Part shown: positions 16,470-24,978 of the stretch, one piece after another | Numbering within the stretch: the stretch's first letter is position 1 | Layout: the number at the start of each line of letters is the position of its first letter | Assembly (NCBI RefSeq): GCF_005280275.1 | Contig: NZ_CP040022.1 | Coordinates: 310,001-374,000, forward strand | Length of the DNA stretch: 64,000 nucleotides | Reading direction: 5' to 3' | Origin: Salinivibrio kushneri | GTDB lineage: Bacteria > Pseudomonadota > Gammaproteobacteria > Enterobacterales > Vibrionaceae | The notes under the pieces: generated by a model | What the model was told of the DNA's origin: nothing | The model's database searches: none | Seen by the model: the letters and a program-made list of their open reading frames with translations, nothing else | Made by a program: the position numbers and the translations under genes

Positions 16470-17612
16470 TCAAATCGTCTCTTTATACGATTGAGTAAAA
16501 AAAGCGCCGATATTGGCCGACCAAGACTGTAAAAGCTTGGCTTTGTCGATATCGTTCGCATTAATCCACTGACGGCAGTAATGCAATAGCGCCCCATCCT
16601 TGGTGCGCTCACTGTCAGGGGACAATGGGATGGCACCACTTGCCAGCACAATCTCTGCAAACTCATAGTCATAGCCCCACAAAATAATGATATAACTCGA
16701 GACGACGAGCGCGGTATCAAAACGAACGGGTAAATCGCAAATGGGATTGTTGCCATTGTCACGACAGCCAAGCTCTCGCGCCATTAGCTCCCCTAACGCA
16801 GACAACACTGATGCAAGATACAAACGCTCTGCGCGCGCTTTGTCATACCCGAGGAATAGCCCCAGCGACTTACTCACATTAGCCAGTTCAATATGTTCAT
16901 CCACCACCGCATAGTGTTCTTGGGTGGACAAGTGCTTAAAGGCATTATGTCCCACCATTGTCGCGGCAATTGACTCGACCGATTGAATGCCCAATCGATT
17001 TATCGCTGTCTCTAGTGACCATGTTCGGTTTCGAAAGCCCAAATAAGCAGAATTAGCAAGCTGTAAAAGTCGGGCAACTAAGGGAGGCTCTTCACTGACC
17101 ACTCGTGCAATTTGTTCCATGTCCGAATGGGGATCATTAATCGTGGCACGTAAATGGCGCACACAGTCAGGCAAGACGGGGAAGTCCTCAATACCGACCA
17201 ACCGGTTACGCGTTTCAGCATCAATCGGCAACTTATGGAGACGCTCAACACTATTCAGCACATTATTGAAGTCATCTTCAGAGAAGGGTTTGGGTAATAC
17301 GAAGTGCACACTGGGCGTGGCTAATTCAGTAATTTTTTGGCGTGTGTTCCCTGTTATCAGCGCACGTATCGTACCCGGGAAACGTGCCCGAACTTGGTCT
17401 AGTAATGCATCCCCTTTGAGCTTGGACATCAAGAGATCACTGATCACCAAAGACGGGGGCTGATCATCTAATAGGCCTTTCTCCCACTGGGTAGGATCCT
17501 TGATCAAGCTGATAGCCCAACTTGGTTTCAAGCGGCGAATCTCCCGACCAATCGCCTTTAATGTGAGTTCGTCATCGTCAACATAGATGATATGGAAACG
17601 CGGCCTAGTCAT
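16470..17612 (-). CDS. response regulator with HDOD domain
   Basis: A 380-residue soluble protein. The receiver domain (1-125) has YVDDDE, phospho-acceptor in VISDLLMSKLKGD, and Lys in VLPKPFS. The HDOD domain (about 140-340) shows the diagnostic FPVLPDCVRHLRATINDP, ARLLQLANSAYLGF and TAINRLGIQSVESIA segments. HDOD proteins resemble HD phosphohydrolases without the metal-binding His-Asp pair and usually act as regulatory scaffolds in motility, competence or chemotaxis signalling. It precedes the REC-EAL gene on the same strand, and HDOD/EAL pairing occurs widely, for example within YuxH-type fusion proteins. Confidence 0.9.
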   Translation of the reverse strand: MTRPRFHIIYVDDDELTLKAIGREIRRLKPSWAISLIKDPTQWEKGLLDDQPPSLVISDLLMSKLKGDALLDQVRARFPGTIRALITGNTRQKITELATPSVHFVLPKPFSEDDFNNVLNSVERLHKLPIDAETRNRLVGIEDFPVLPDCVRHLRATINDPHSDMEQIARVVSEEPPLVARLLQLANSAYLGFRNRTWSLETAINRLGIQSVESIAATMVGHNAFKHLSTQEHYAVVDEHIELANVSKSLGLFLGYDKARAERLYLASVLSALGELMARELGCRDNGNNPICDLPVRFDTALVVSSYIIILWGYDYEFAEIVLASGAIPLSPDSERTKDGALLHYCRQWINANDIDKAKLLQSWSANIGAFFTQSYKETI

Positions 17613-17832
17613 GCTTCCCTCGTCTTCTGATCGTTGTCCTCAAGCCCCTTAACACTATCGCTAGGTCGCCAATAAGAGAATAATCAACGCCTCGGCGTGT
17701 CCCTATGAAGCGTTATCCAAGATGAGATGCCCAGCGATCCTATCAATAAGCGTAGTCCAAAATTCCAGACTGTCTTGGGCTAAGCGCAGAAATAAGCCGT
17801 GTCTCGCTGACGTTTATGGAGGGTAGGGAAAG

Positions 17833-17855
17833 CGGGCTCAACATCGTTAAGCCCG
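17833..17855 (-). terminator. weak terminator-like hairpin after the sphingomyelinase-like gene
   Basis: A 6-bp stem, CGGGCT / AGCCCG, with an 11-base loop lies about 30 bases beyond the stop on the minus strand and is followed by CTTTCCC. The T content is low, so this is a tentative call. Confidence 0.35.
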
Positions 17856-17884
17856 ATATCAATGCGATCTATCAAGCGCTGAAA

Positions 17885-18892
17885 TTATTCAAATTCAAAC
17901 TGTACCATGACCGGATAGTGATCAGAGAGTTCATTGTAGTAACCATCATGATAGGTTTGTCCAGCCGCTTGCGGCCACTCGCCTTCAAGGTAGTCCCAAT
18001 ACCAACGGTCGTTAGCGCTTAACTGTACCACCTGCATCTCAGGTTGATTAGCTGGCACGGCATGATCACGGCTCCACAAAATATAATCTAACGTGGTATT
18101 GTAGTTAAGATCATAGTCAAAGTGATACGCGTTCGCTTTCGTAAACCAGTTGTGCTTGGCAGAAAAAGACGTTACCTCCGGTTCGGTAAAGCGCAATGCA
18201 CCATTTAATGCTGCTTTCATGTCTTTAATTTCATCTTGGCGGCTCCACTCCACATTCATATCACCACCAATAATCACAGGCTCGTCAGCAGGGATCGCCG
18301 CCTTGTCGATAAAGTCTTTAATTTCACCTAGCTGACCCAGACGCACTTGATGCTCTTCATCGGACATCCCATCATGCGTGGCTTGTAAATGGGTGCCAAT
18401 TAGGTGAAAAGCTTCGCCTTCTTTGTCAATTTCGACGTATGCAAAGCCTTTGTTGGCTTGGTAGTCCCAGCTACCTTTCAGGCTGTGATGATAAACGTGC
18501 GCTTTCTGAGTCAAAATGGGGTACTTGGAGAGAATCGTCACGCCGCCACGCACGACAAATAAAGAATTGGAGCAATCCCCAGTCAGTGCATCCCAACCTT
18601 CTCCGCTACAGTCTTGTCCGACATTCGGTGTTTGATAAGGGTACAGGCTTGCAAGCTGATTCATCGCTTGCTCAGCTTCAGCGTTGAAGGCCTCGCTCAC
18701 CAAGATCACATCAGGCTGCGTGTCCATGTCGGCAATGGCTTGCGGCAGACGGGCTGCACGCTCAGCTTGATCCCAGTCTTGTAGGTTGCTAAGTTGCATA
18801 ATGTTATACGCCATGACATTAAGCTGACCCGCATGCGCACTGAGGCTAAGCAGCAACGCCGCTGCCGTTGAGAGCAGTTTATTGATTTTCAT
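17885..18892 (-). CDS. secreted sphingomyelinase C-like phosphodiesterase (EEP superfamily)
   Basis: A 335-residue exported protein: signal peptide to residue 21 (AHA/GQL), then one endonuclease/exonuclease/phosphatase domain. The residues known from bacterial neutral sphingomyelinases are in place: E67 (Mg site, VSEAFN), H168 (GTHLQA), D211 and N213 (GGDMNV), D269 (LDYILW), D324 and H325 (SDHYPV). The insert NKGFAYVEI near 147 matches the family. C95 and C107 may form a disulfide. Such enzymes hydrolyse sphingomyelin to ceramide and phosphocholine, and act as haemolysins or in phosphate/choline scavenging. The gene is monocistronic. A secreted phosphodiesterase for another phospholipid is the alternative. 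Confidence 0.85.
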   Translation of the reverse strand: MKINKLLSTAAALLLSLSAHAGQLNVMAYNIMQLSNLQDWDQAERAARLPQAIADMDTQPDVILVSEAFNAEAEQAMNQLASLYPYQTPNVGQDCSGEGWDALTGDCSNSLFVVRGGVTILSKYPILTQKAHVYHHSLKGSWDYQANKGFAYVEIDKEGEAFHLIGTHLQATHDGMSDEEHQVRLGQLGEIKDFIDKAAIPADEPVIIGGDMNVEWSRQDEIKDMKAALNGALRFTEPEVTSFSAKHNWFTKANAYHFDYDLNYNTTLDYILWSRDHAVPANQPEMQVVQLSANDRWYWDYLEGEWPQAAGQTYHDGYYNELSDHYPVMVQFEFE

Positions 18893-19043
18893 GTTTCCTC
18901 TTTTCGTTTTGCTTTCTAATTGTTATCGGTGTTTCGCCCACCAAAAGATTAGAAGCCTAACGAAAATCATTTGAGACGCCCCAGTATTTGTTTACTTTTT
19001 CTGATAATTTTGTAACTAATATCACGTTCCTTGTATTACGCCA

Positions 19044-21317
19044 TTAATGCGTCACTAAGTAGGTTTGCGAGGTAAAGGTATGTTTTCTCAGCATGGTCGC
19101 AAGCTCATGCTGCCTAACAGGTTTGGCAATATAATCATCCATCCCCGCGGCTAAGCACGCTTCCTTGTCTTCCGTTGTCGCATTCGCGGTCAGTGCAATA
19201 ATGGGGGTTCGGTTAAAGCGTGATTCTTGTGCCCGGATGTGTTCAGCGGCTTGATAACCGTCCATCACAGGCATTTGACAATCCATGAAAATCGCATCAA
19301 AAGGTTGGCTTTTCCATAGCGCTAACGCCTGCTCACCATCGGCAGCCGAACGGACATGTACCCCTAGCTGAGTCAATATCGCTTCAGTCACTCGTTGGTT
19401 AACTTTGGAATCTTCCACGACTAAGACATGCAACCCAGCCAGTGAGGTGCCTTTTCCGGTAGAGCGTACGACCCCCAGCGTCGGTTGGCGCTGTTGTAAG
19501 ATCCGCACCAAATGCGCTTTTAAGTCATTAAATTGGTAGGGACGACCTAAGTAACCCTCTATGCCTGAGCGTTCAACCCGCGGCTTATCTAATGCATCAG
19601 GCGCCGCCGTTAACATCATGATCGCAGGGCTTTTATCTGCAAATGTAGCAATGATCTGTTCTGCCAAGCGAAAGCCATCCATTTTGGGCATCACTTTATC
19701 GAGTAAAATCACTTTAAAGGGATAGTGGCTATCAAGGCGTTCGCGAATTAAAGGGATCACGTCATCCGGGTGCATGCAGCATGTAACCTGGCAGCCAAGG
19801 TTGCTCAATTGTGCCGTGGTGATGCGCATGTTTAAACGACTATCGTCTACCAATAACATCGGCGCACCGGCAAAAAGATAAGCCTCGACCGGCGTGGCTA
19901 AAGGAATATCCGCACACTCAAAACGCACGGTAAACGTAAATAGACTGCCCACATTCACTTCACTGTTGAGGGTGATTCGCCCCCCCATTAAGTTGACAAT
20001 TTGCTGTGAGATGGCGAGCCCCAGCCCTGTGCCTCGAGCGGCGGCGGTTAAAGAATCACCTTGTTCAAACTTACCAAAAATACGGCTTTGTTCTTCAACG
20101 GGAATGCCTGGCCCGGTATCGCTCACTTCAAAACGCAGCACACTGGCGGTATCCTCGTCGCTCACTTGCTTGATAGAGACAACCACCTCTCCACACTCAG
20201 TAAACTTGATTGCATTACCCACCAAATTAATCATCACTTGGCGTAATCGCGGTGCATCGCCGATCAACAATGGGGAAATATCAGCGTCTATCTCGCAGCG
20301 AAAGGCGAGTTGCTTTTCCTTGGCACGAAGAATGAACAGGTTCTCGAGATCTTTCCCTAACTCAAATATATTGAGTTCTAATGGTTCTAGCTCTAACTTA
20401 CCTGCTTCGATTTTAGAGAAATCGAGGATGTCGTTAATGATATCTAATAACGACATCGACGACGTTTCTAACATCTCGACAAACTCTTGTTGCTCGTCAT
20501 TTAAGCGTGTGCTCTTTAACAGTGAGGCCATCCCAATAATGCCGTTCATTGGTGTGCGGATCTCATGGCTCATATTGGCCAAAAACTCGCTTTTCTTTTG
20601 ACTGGCCTTTTCAGCGTCGTGCTTCGCGTCCTCCAACTGCGTCAGTTGTTGCCCTAGCGCTGTGATCATGGCGTTATAACGCGTTTCAAAACCCCGCCAA
20701 TGATGAAATTGGCGTGGAACCTGAATCGGTGTGGGTATGCCATTCTCCCACTGGTTAACTTGCTGGTGTAGCGCCAATAACGGCCTATCTAAGTGGCGGC
20801 GCACAATCCACATAGAGCTGATAATTCCCAATCCTGACACCGCCAACCATCCAAGAAAAACCCACTGGGCACTATCACCAAAATAGGCGTTTAACGCCGT
20901 GTAATTTGACGCCACCTCAAGTTGCCCAAGGGTATACTCGTTCCCCTCGTCGGTTGCAATTAACGACCAACGCTTTTGCAACGACTGTGCAGCAGGCTCC
21001 ACGCCGCGCTCAATTAACGAGCCATCGGCATCATATACATGGATATAGTCAATCTCAGGTTGGGCGATGAGCTGCTCTATCTGTTGCTCAAAAGCTTGCG
21101 TTTCCACACGCCATAGATGCCCAGTCATCGCACTGACATCTCTGTTGCCTACCTGTTGCAAGGCGCGCTCGACATCTGCTTTGTGCGTTTGGTAATCGCC
21201 CAGCAGAAGAAGCGCCGTAAACAATGCAGTCAGTACGGTCCAGCTTAAGGCTAGCTTGGTAACGATTCCCGCAGAAAGCGAAGGGCGTGTCAGGGGGCTA
21301 CCTACCTTCATAATCAC
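19044..21317 (-). CDS. hybrid sensor histidine kinase with two receiver domains
   Basis: A 757-residue inner-membrane protein. Transmembrane helices at about 20-40 and 151-172 flank a 110-residue periplasmic sensor region. Then: a linker, HisKA with phospho-acceptor H251 (ANMSHEIRTPMNG), HATPase (NLVGNAIKF, DTGPGIP, GTGLGLAI), receiver 1 (about 500-610) and receiver 2 (about 635-750). Receiver 2 is complete: EDS, D in FMDCQMPVMDG and K in YIAKP. Receiver 1 has the Asp (LLDKVMPKMDG) but Arg replaces the conserved Lys (YLGRPY), so it may be weakly or not phosphorylated. No HPt domain is fused, so phosphotransfer to a separate HPt is expected. The signal is unknown. It is monocistronic. Confidence 0.92.
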   Translation of the reverse strand: MIMKVGSPLTRPSLSAGIVTKLALSWTVLTALFTALLLLGDYQTHKADVERALQQVGNRDVSAMTGHLWRVETQAFEQQIEQLIAQPEIDYIHVYDADGSLIERGVEPAAQSLQKRWSLIATDEGNEYTLGQLEVASNYTALNAYFGDSAQWVFLGWLAVSGLGIISSMWIVRRHLDRPLLALHQQVNQWENGIPTPIQVPRQFHHWRGFETRYNAMITALGQQLTQLEDAKHDAEKASQKKSEFLANMSHEIRTPMNGIIGMASLLKSTRLNDEQQEFVEMLETSSMSLLDIINDILDFSKIEAGKLELEPLELNIFELGKDLENLFILRAKEKQLAFRCEIDADISPLLIGDAPRLRQVMINLVGNAIKFTECGEVVVSIKQVSDEDTASVLRFEVSDTGPGIPVEEQSRIFGKFEQGDSLTAAARGTGLGLAISQQIVNLMGGRITLNSEVNVGSLFTFTVRFECADIPLATPVEAYLFAGAPMLLVDDSRLNMRITTAQLSNLGCQVTCCMHPDDVIPLIRERLDSHYPFKVILLDKVMPKMDGFRLAEQIIATFADKSPAIMMLTAAPDALDKPRVERSGIEGYLGRPYQFNDLKAHLVRILQQRQPTLGVVRSTGKGTSLAGLHVLVVEDSKVNQRVTEAILTQLGVHVRSAADGEQALALWKSQPFDAIFMDCQMPVMDGYQAAEHIRAQESRFNRTPIIALTANATTEDKEACLAAGMDDYIAKPVRQHELATMLRKHTFTSQTYLVTH

Positions 21318-21404
21318 CTTTTTAGTGGGAAAGCTTCTCTGCTAATCATAGAGTCTAATCTTGTTTTGGGCGAGAAATGTCCTAGTTAGTAGGCGAAAAA
21401 GGAC

Positions 21405-21430
21405 AAAAAAGGCGCTCCCAAGGGAGCGCC
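21405..21430 (-). terminator. Rho-independent terminator of hppD
   Basis: A 9-bp stem, GGCGCTCCC / GGGAGCGCC (21411-21419 and 21422-21430), followed on the minus strand by TTTTTTG. It lies about 105 bases after the hppD stop. Confidence 0.85.
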
Positions 21431-21535
21431 TGCCACACGCAATGTCTACAAATAATGACACGCTACCGATTGGAGTCAGTTTATCCGGATAACCCGTATC
21501 GCTGCCCCAAGCGGGTTTGTTATATGCCGTTTCAG

Positions 21536-22621
21536 TTAGTCCAATACACCACGACGCATTTGATCCAGCTCGATAGACTCGAACAAGGCTTTAAAGTTAC
21601 CTTCGCCAAAGCCTTGGTTACCCTTACGTTGGATAATTTCAAAGAAGACCGGCCCAATAACAGTATTGGTGAAAATTTGCAGCAAGATGCCGCTGTCTAC
21701 GTCACCGTCAATCAATACACGGGTGTCACGCAACTCGTCGATGCTTTCTTCATGGCCGTTGACACGCTCGTTGATTTTCTCATAGTAGGTGTCCGGCGTA
21801 TCCATGAATGCCATACCTCGTTGACGTAACGTCCGCACGGTTTGGTAGATGTTGTCGGTGGTCATGGCGATATGCTGGATCCCCTCACCGTTGTACTCTT
21901 TCAAGTACTCTGCAATCTGTGACTTGTCATCACTTGACTCATTGATGGGAATACGGATTTTTCCGCAAGGCGCGGTCAGAGCACGCGACTTTAGCCCAGT
22001 CTTTTTGCCTTCAATGTCAAAAAACCGGATCTCTTTGAAGTTGGCAATACGCTCGTAAAAGTCAGCCCACACGTCCATGTTGCCAATATCCACGTTATGG
22101 GTTAAATGGTCGATGACTTTCAATCCTGCATCCGCTTCTTTCAGGCGCGATTGCCAATCTGGATAAAAGTCAAAATCGACTTCATAAATACTTTGGTCGC
22201 CATAGCGGTCGACAAAGTAAAGCAATGAATCACCAATGCCGTATACCGCGGGAATACTAAGCTCCATTGGACCGATGTTTGGTTCAACCACTTTGGCGCC
22301 TTGTTTAGCCGCATACGCAATCGCGTGTACCGCATCTTGAACGCGAAACGCCATGGCGTTGACACTCGCACCGTGCTGCTTGGCAAAGCCTTGCGCTTGT
22401 GATTCAGGCTCACCGTTGACGATAAAGTTAGTGTCTCCCTGACGATACAGCCAAACATCCTTGTGTTTGTGTTTGGCAATTTCGGCAAAACCCATCAGTG
22501 AGAACAAATTTTTAAGCGCATCAATCCCCGCTTGATCGGGCGCTGTGTATTCGACGAACTCAAATCCATCTGTGCCCAATGGATTAATCGTTTTGACAGG
22601 TGCTTGCATGGTTGACGTCAT
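21536..22621 (-). CDS. hppD: 4-hydroxyphenylpyruvate dioxygenase
   Basis: A 361-residue enzyme of tyrosine catabolism, converting 4-hydroxyphenylpyruvate to homogentisate with Fe(II) and oxygen. The three iron ligands are visible: His in IDHLTHNV (about residue 172), His in GIQHIAM (about 254) and Glu in GPVFFEIIQR (about 333). The C-terminal GNQGFGEGNFKALFESIE is strongly conserved. A strong RBS (AAGGAGG, 8 bases before the ATG) and a terminator after it show a single-gene unit. Homogentisate dioxygenase and downstream genes are not next to it. If they are absent from the genome, homogentisate would accumulate and polymerise to brown pyomelanin. Confidence 0.95.
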   Translation of the reverse strand: MTSTMQAPVKTINPLGTDGFEFVEYTAPDQAGIDALKNLFSLMGFAEIAKHKHKDVWLYRQGDTNFIVNGEPESQAQGFAKQHGASVNAMAFRVQDAVHAIAYAAKQGAKVVEPNIGPMELSIPAVYGIGDSLLYFVDRYGDQSIYEVDFDFYPDWQSRLKEADAGLKVIDHLTHNVDIGNMDVWADFYERIANFKEIRFFDIEGKKTGLKSRALTAPCGKIRIPINESSDDKSQIAEYLKEYNGEGIQHIAMTTDNIYQTVRTLRQRGMAFMDTPDTYYEKINERVNGHEESIDELRDTRVLIDGDVDSGILLQIFTNTVIGPVFFEIIQRKGNQGFGEGNFKALFESIELDQMRRGVLD

Positions 22622-22872
22622 AATCGCTTCCTCCTTGTGTGTAGCATTAGAGATAGCATTAGACGGTGGTTGGGACTAGAGAAGACAGGCGGACAACAGG
22701 TTAACTAATTGTTAACCCATAGTGTCACTTATACTGAACAGTGAGAGAAAAAGGCTGATAGCCGCGTTTTATTAGGGGTTTAAGCCAATTAGAAGTGTAA
22801 AGAATAGCGACCAACACTCTGCTTTGTTTTACATTTTTGCAACGCAAGATAAAAACCACACAGCAAAGACAC

Positions 22873-22893
22873 AAACGCCGCCCAGAGGCGGCG
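22873..22893 (-). terminator. hairpin terminator after the 114-residue hypothetical gene
   Basis: A 7-bp GC stem, CGCCGCC / GGCGGCG (22876-22882 and 22887-22893), loop CAGA, followed on the minus strand by GTTTGTGT. The T-run is short, so strength is uncertain. Confidence 0.55.
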
Positions 22894-22918
22894 ACCAAAA
22901 AGCGGGCGGATGAAAGGA

Positions 22919-23263
22919 TTACACCTTGAGGCTATAACTATTTTGCTGGCCATTGGGTGTGATGGTTTTTTGCACTTGATCCATCAACGCTTGTTGCTGT
23001 TGGTTATAGGCATCAGCGCGCGTTTTCTGCGCTTCTTGTTCCGCAACACGATCAATGAGAGCTTGATAATCACGCTTATCCTCACGCTGCTCGCCCGATG
23101 CAGCGGCTTCTTTTTGCTCTTCCCGCTCTTTACGGATCAGCTCGGCACGCTCTTGCACGCTCATCGAGTTATTGAGACCGCCATTGACCTGGTCATCTTG
23201 ACGATCGCGCTGGCGCTGCATGTATTGCTGCGCTAAAGGTTGCGAATTGATTGACGTCGGCAT
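22919..23263 (-). CDS. hypothetical Gln-rich helical protein, 114 residues
   Basis: I prefer the ATG at 23263 (GAGAGG 4 bases upstream) over a longer frame from 23356. The protein is hydrophilic, rich in Gln, Glu, Arg and Ala, and largely helical, for example in the segment ERAELIRKEREEQKEAA. There is no signal peptide or membrane segment and no recognisable domain. It is divergent from the FabG-like gene and has its own hairpin terminator. A cytoplasmic coiled-coil protein is all that can be said. Confidence 0.6.
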   Translation of the reverse strand: MPTSINSQPLAQQYMQRQRDRQDDQVNGGLNNSMSVQERAELIRKEREEQKEAAASGEQREDKRDYQALIDRVAEQEAQKTRADAYNQQQQALMDQVQKTITPNGQQNSYSLKV

Positions 23264-23471
23264 AGGTCCTCTCTCGAACAAGGTGACAGCTTGATTAAAT
23301 TTTAGCCTATACGCCCACAAATTGATATCTCTATTTACTATAGAGGATGTCACCACTGGCCTAGTTGTTGCACGTTATCTCACGTTGGCCGTGAGATACC
23401 AACGCAGAAGCAGGGGCTTAGGTGACCCAACGCCCAAGAAAATCACGATGAATATAATGAGGAGAAACACC

Positions 23472-24203
23472 ATGCTGACCGGTAAACACTGTGTCATTAC
23501 AGGTGCCGCACAAGGGATTGGCCGCGCGATTGTTGAAACCTTTGTTGAGCAAGGCGCTACCAAAATTTATGCACTAGATAGGAATATTGACAACATGCAA
23601 GACTGGCAGACGGATGCGGTTATCGTGCCCGTCGCGCTGGATGTTTGCGATCAAGACGCTGTCGCGAATTGGGTGCAGACCCTGCACCAACAACACGCAG
23701 TGATCGATATACTGGTGAACAATGCTGGCATCACCCGAGACAACCTACTCACCAAAATGAGCGAAAGTGACTGGGACGCAGTCATTGACGTTAACCTAAA
23801 AGGCGTCTTTACCATGACACAAGCGATCGCGCCACTGATGATAGCGCAAGAGAGAGGCGCGATTGTGAGCTTGTCTTCCGTCGTCGGCACCGATGGTAAT
23901 ATTGGTCAAACCAACTACGCGGCATCAAAAGGTGGCGTGATAGCCATGACCAAAACCTGGTCAAAAGAGCTTGCCCGTCATGGGGCACAAATACGCGCTA
24001 ACTGCGTGGCCCCCGGTTTTATTGAAACGCCCATGACAGCAAACTTACCCGATAAAGTCATTGAGATGATGAAAGGAAAAACCCCGCTGGGACGAATGGG
24101 CACCGCCCAAGACATCGCCAATGCGATCAGCTTTCTCGCCAGTGATAACGCGAGCTTTATCACAGGGCAGACGCTTAAAGTCGACGGGGGATTAGTCATA
24201 TAA
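23472..24203 (+). CDS. FabG-like short-chain dehydrogenase (3-oxoacyl-ACP / acetoacetyl-CoA reductase type)
   Basis: The ATG at 23472, with GAGGAG 8 bases before it, gives 243 residues; the 50 codons upstream are not protein-like. Classical SDR features: nucleotide-binding TGAAQGIGRA near residue 9, NNAGITRDNLLTKM, catalytic Ser in SLSSVVGTDGNIG, and the Y-x3-K pair in YAASKGG. The NNAGITRD and VAPGFIETPMT segments resemble FabG and PhaB, reductases of 3-oxoacyl-ACP or acetoacetyl-CoA using NADPH. As it is not in a fatty-acid cluster, a housekeeping fabG is less likely than an accessory reductase. A second SDR follows 33 bases later, suggesting co-transcription. Confidence 0.85.
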   Translation: MLTGKHCVITGAAQGIGRAIVETFVEQGATKIYALDRNIDNMQDWQTDAVIVPVALDVCDQDAVANWVQTLHQQHAVIDILVNNAGITRDNLLTKMSESDWDAVIDVNLKGVFTMTQAIAPLMIAQERGAIVSLSSVVGTDGNIGQTNYAASKGGVIAMTKTWSKELARHGAQIRANCVAPGFIETPMTANLPDKVIEMMKGKTPLGRMGTAQDIANAISFLASDNASFITGQTLKVDGGLVI

Positions 24204-24236
24204 TAGTGGAACCAAATCAGCCACTATGAGGCAACA

Positions 24237-24944
24237 ATGACGCCAACACTCCTTATCACAGGCGCAAACCGTGGAATTGGTCTAGCGCTCACCGAGTTGT
24301 ACCTTGAGCACGGTTGGCAGGTGATTGCCTGCTGCCGCTTCCCCGGCTCTGCGCCTCACTTAATGACATTAAAAAACCGCTACGCAACACTCACCACGCA
24401 CGGGCTGGATGTAACGGATCATACCGCGATACAGCATCTTGCCTCACAGCTTAGTGACACACCTATCCATTTGCTGATCAATAATGCTGGACTCTATGGC
24501 CCCAAAGGCTATCAATTCGGTGAAGTGGACACAGCCGCATGGCGCGACGTGCTGGAGGTCAATACCATCGCGCCACTGGTTATCGCTGAACATTTCACCC
24601 CGCATCTTGAAAAGGCAAGCCAAAGTGGCCATACACCCATTTTTGCTTTCTTGTCCTCAAAAGTCGGGAGCATGAGTGATAACCAATCAGGTGGCGGGTA
24701 TATTTATCGAAGTTCAAAAGCCGCGCTCAATGCTGTGATCAAAAGCCTATCTATTGACCTGCGAAGTAAAGGCATTCGTTCGATTGCTCTCCACCCTGGT
24801 TGGGTACAAACGCACATGGGTGGACCCAATGCCCTGATTGATACCGCCACATCGGCACAAGGACTAAAACATGTGCTCGATACCCTCACGGACAGTCAGA
24901 ACGGCAACTTTATCGATTATCAAGGCCAAGACATTGGCTGGTAA
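24237..24944 (+). CDS. short-chain dehydrogenase, C-factor/carbonyl-reductase type
   Basis: A 235-residue SDR with TGANRGIGLAL at residue 7, LLINNAGLYG near 80, and catalytic residues in FLSSKVGSMSDN and YIYRSSKAALN. The short insert and end sequence (NGNFIDYQGQDIGW) match the group that contains CsgA/C-factor and sniffer-like carbonyl reductases. The substrate is unknown. It lies 33 bases after the FabG-like gene on the same strand, and they share the terminator at 24949. Confidence 0.85.
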   Translation: MTPTLLITGANRGIGLALTELYLEHGWQVIACCRFPGSAPHLMTLKNRYATLTTHGLDVTDHTAIQHLASQLSDTPIHLLINNAGLYGPKGYQFGEVDTAAWRDVLEVNTIAPLVIAEHFTPHLEKASQSGHTPIFAFLSSKVGSMSDNQSGGGYIYRSSKAALNAVIKSLSIDLRSKGIRSIALHPGWVQTHMGGPNALIDTATSAQGLKHVLDTLTDSQNGNFIDYQGQDIGW

Positions 24945-24948
24945 GGGG

Positions 24949-24978
24949 CGAGGCGGTGATTGCACCGCCTCGTTAATT
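24949..24978. terminator. terminator hairpin shared by convergent genes
   Basis: A 10-bp GC-rich stem, CGAGGCGGTG / CACCGCCTCG (24949-24958 and 24963-24972), loop ATTG, followed by TTAATTA on the plus strand. It lies between the end of the C-factor-type SDR and the stop codon of the convergent lipoprotein gene. Confidence 0.7.

Noticed and set aside
16454-16771. 105-codon minus-strand frame within the HDOD regulator gene
   Set aside because: Out-of-frame shadow of the well supported REC-HDOD gene.
22796-22833. TGTAAA and TTTACA elements upstream of hppD, resembling a TyrR box
   Set aside because: The arms are separated by 26 bases instead of the 6 required for a TyrR box, so I do not call a site.
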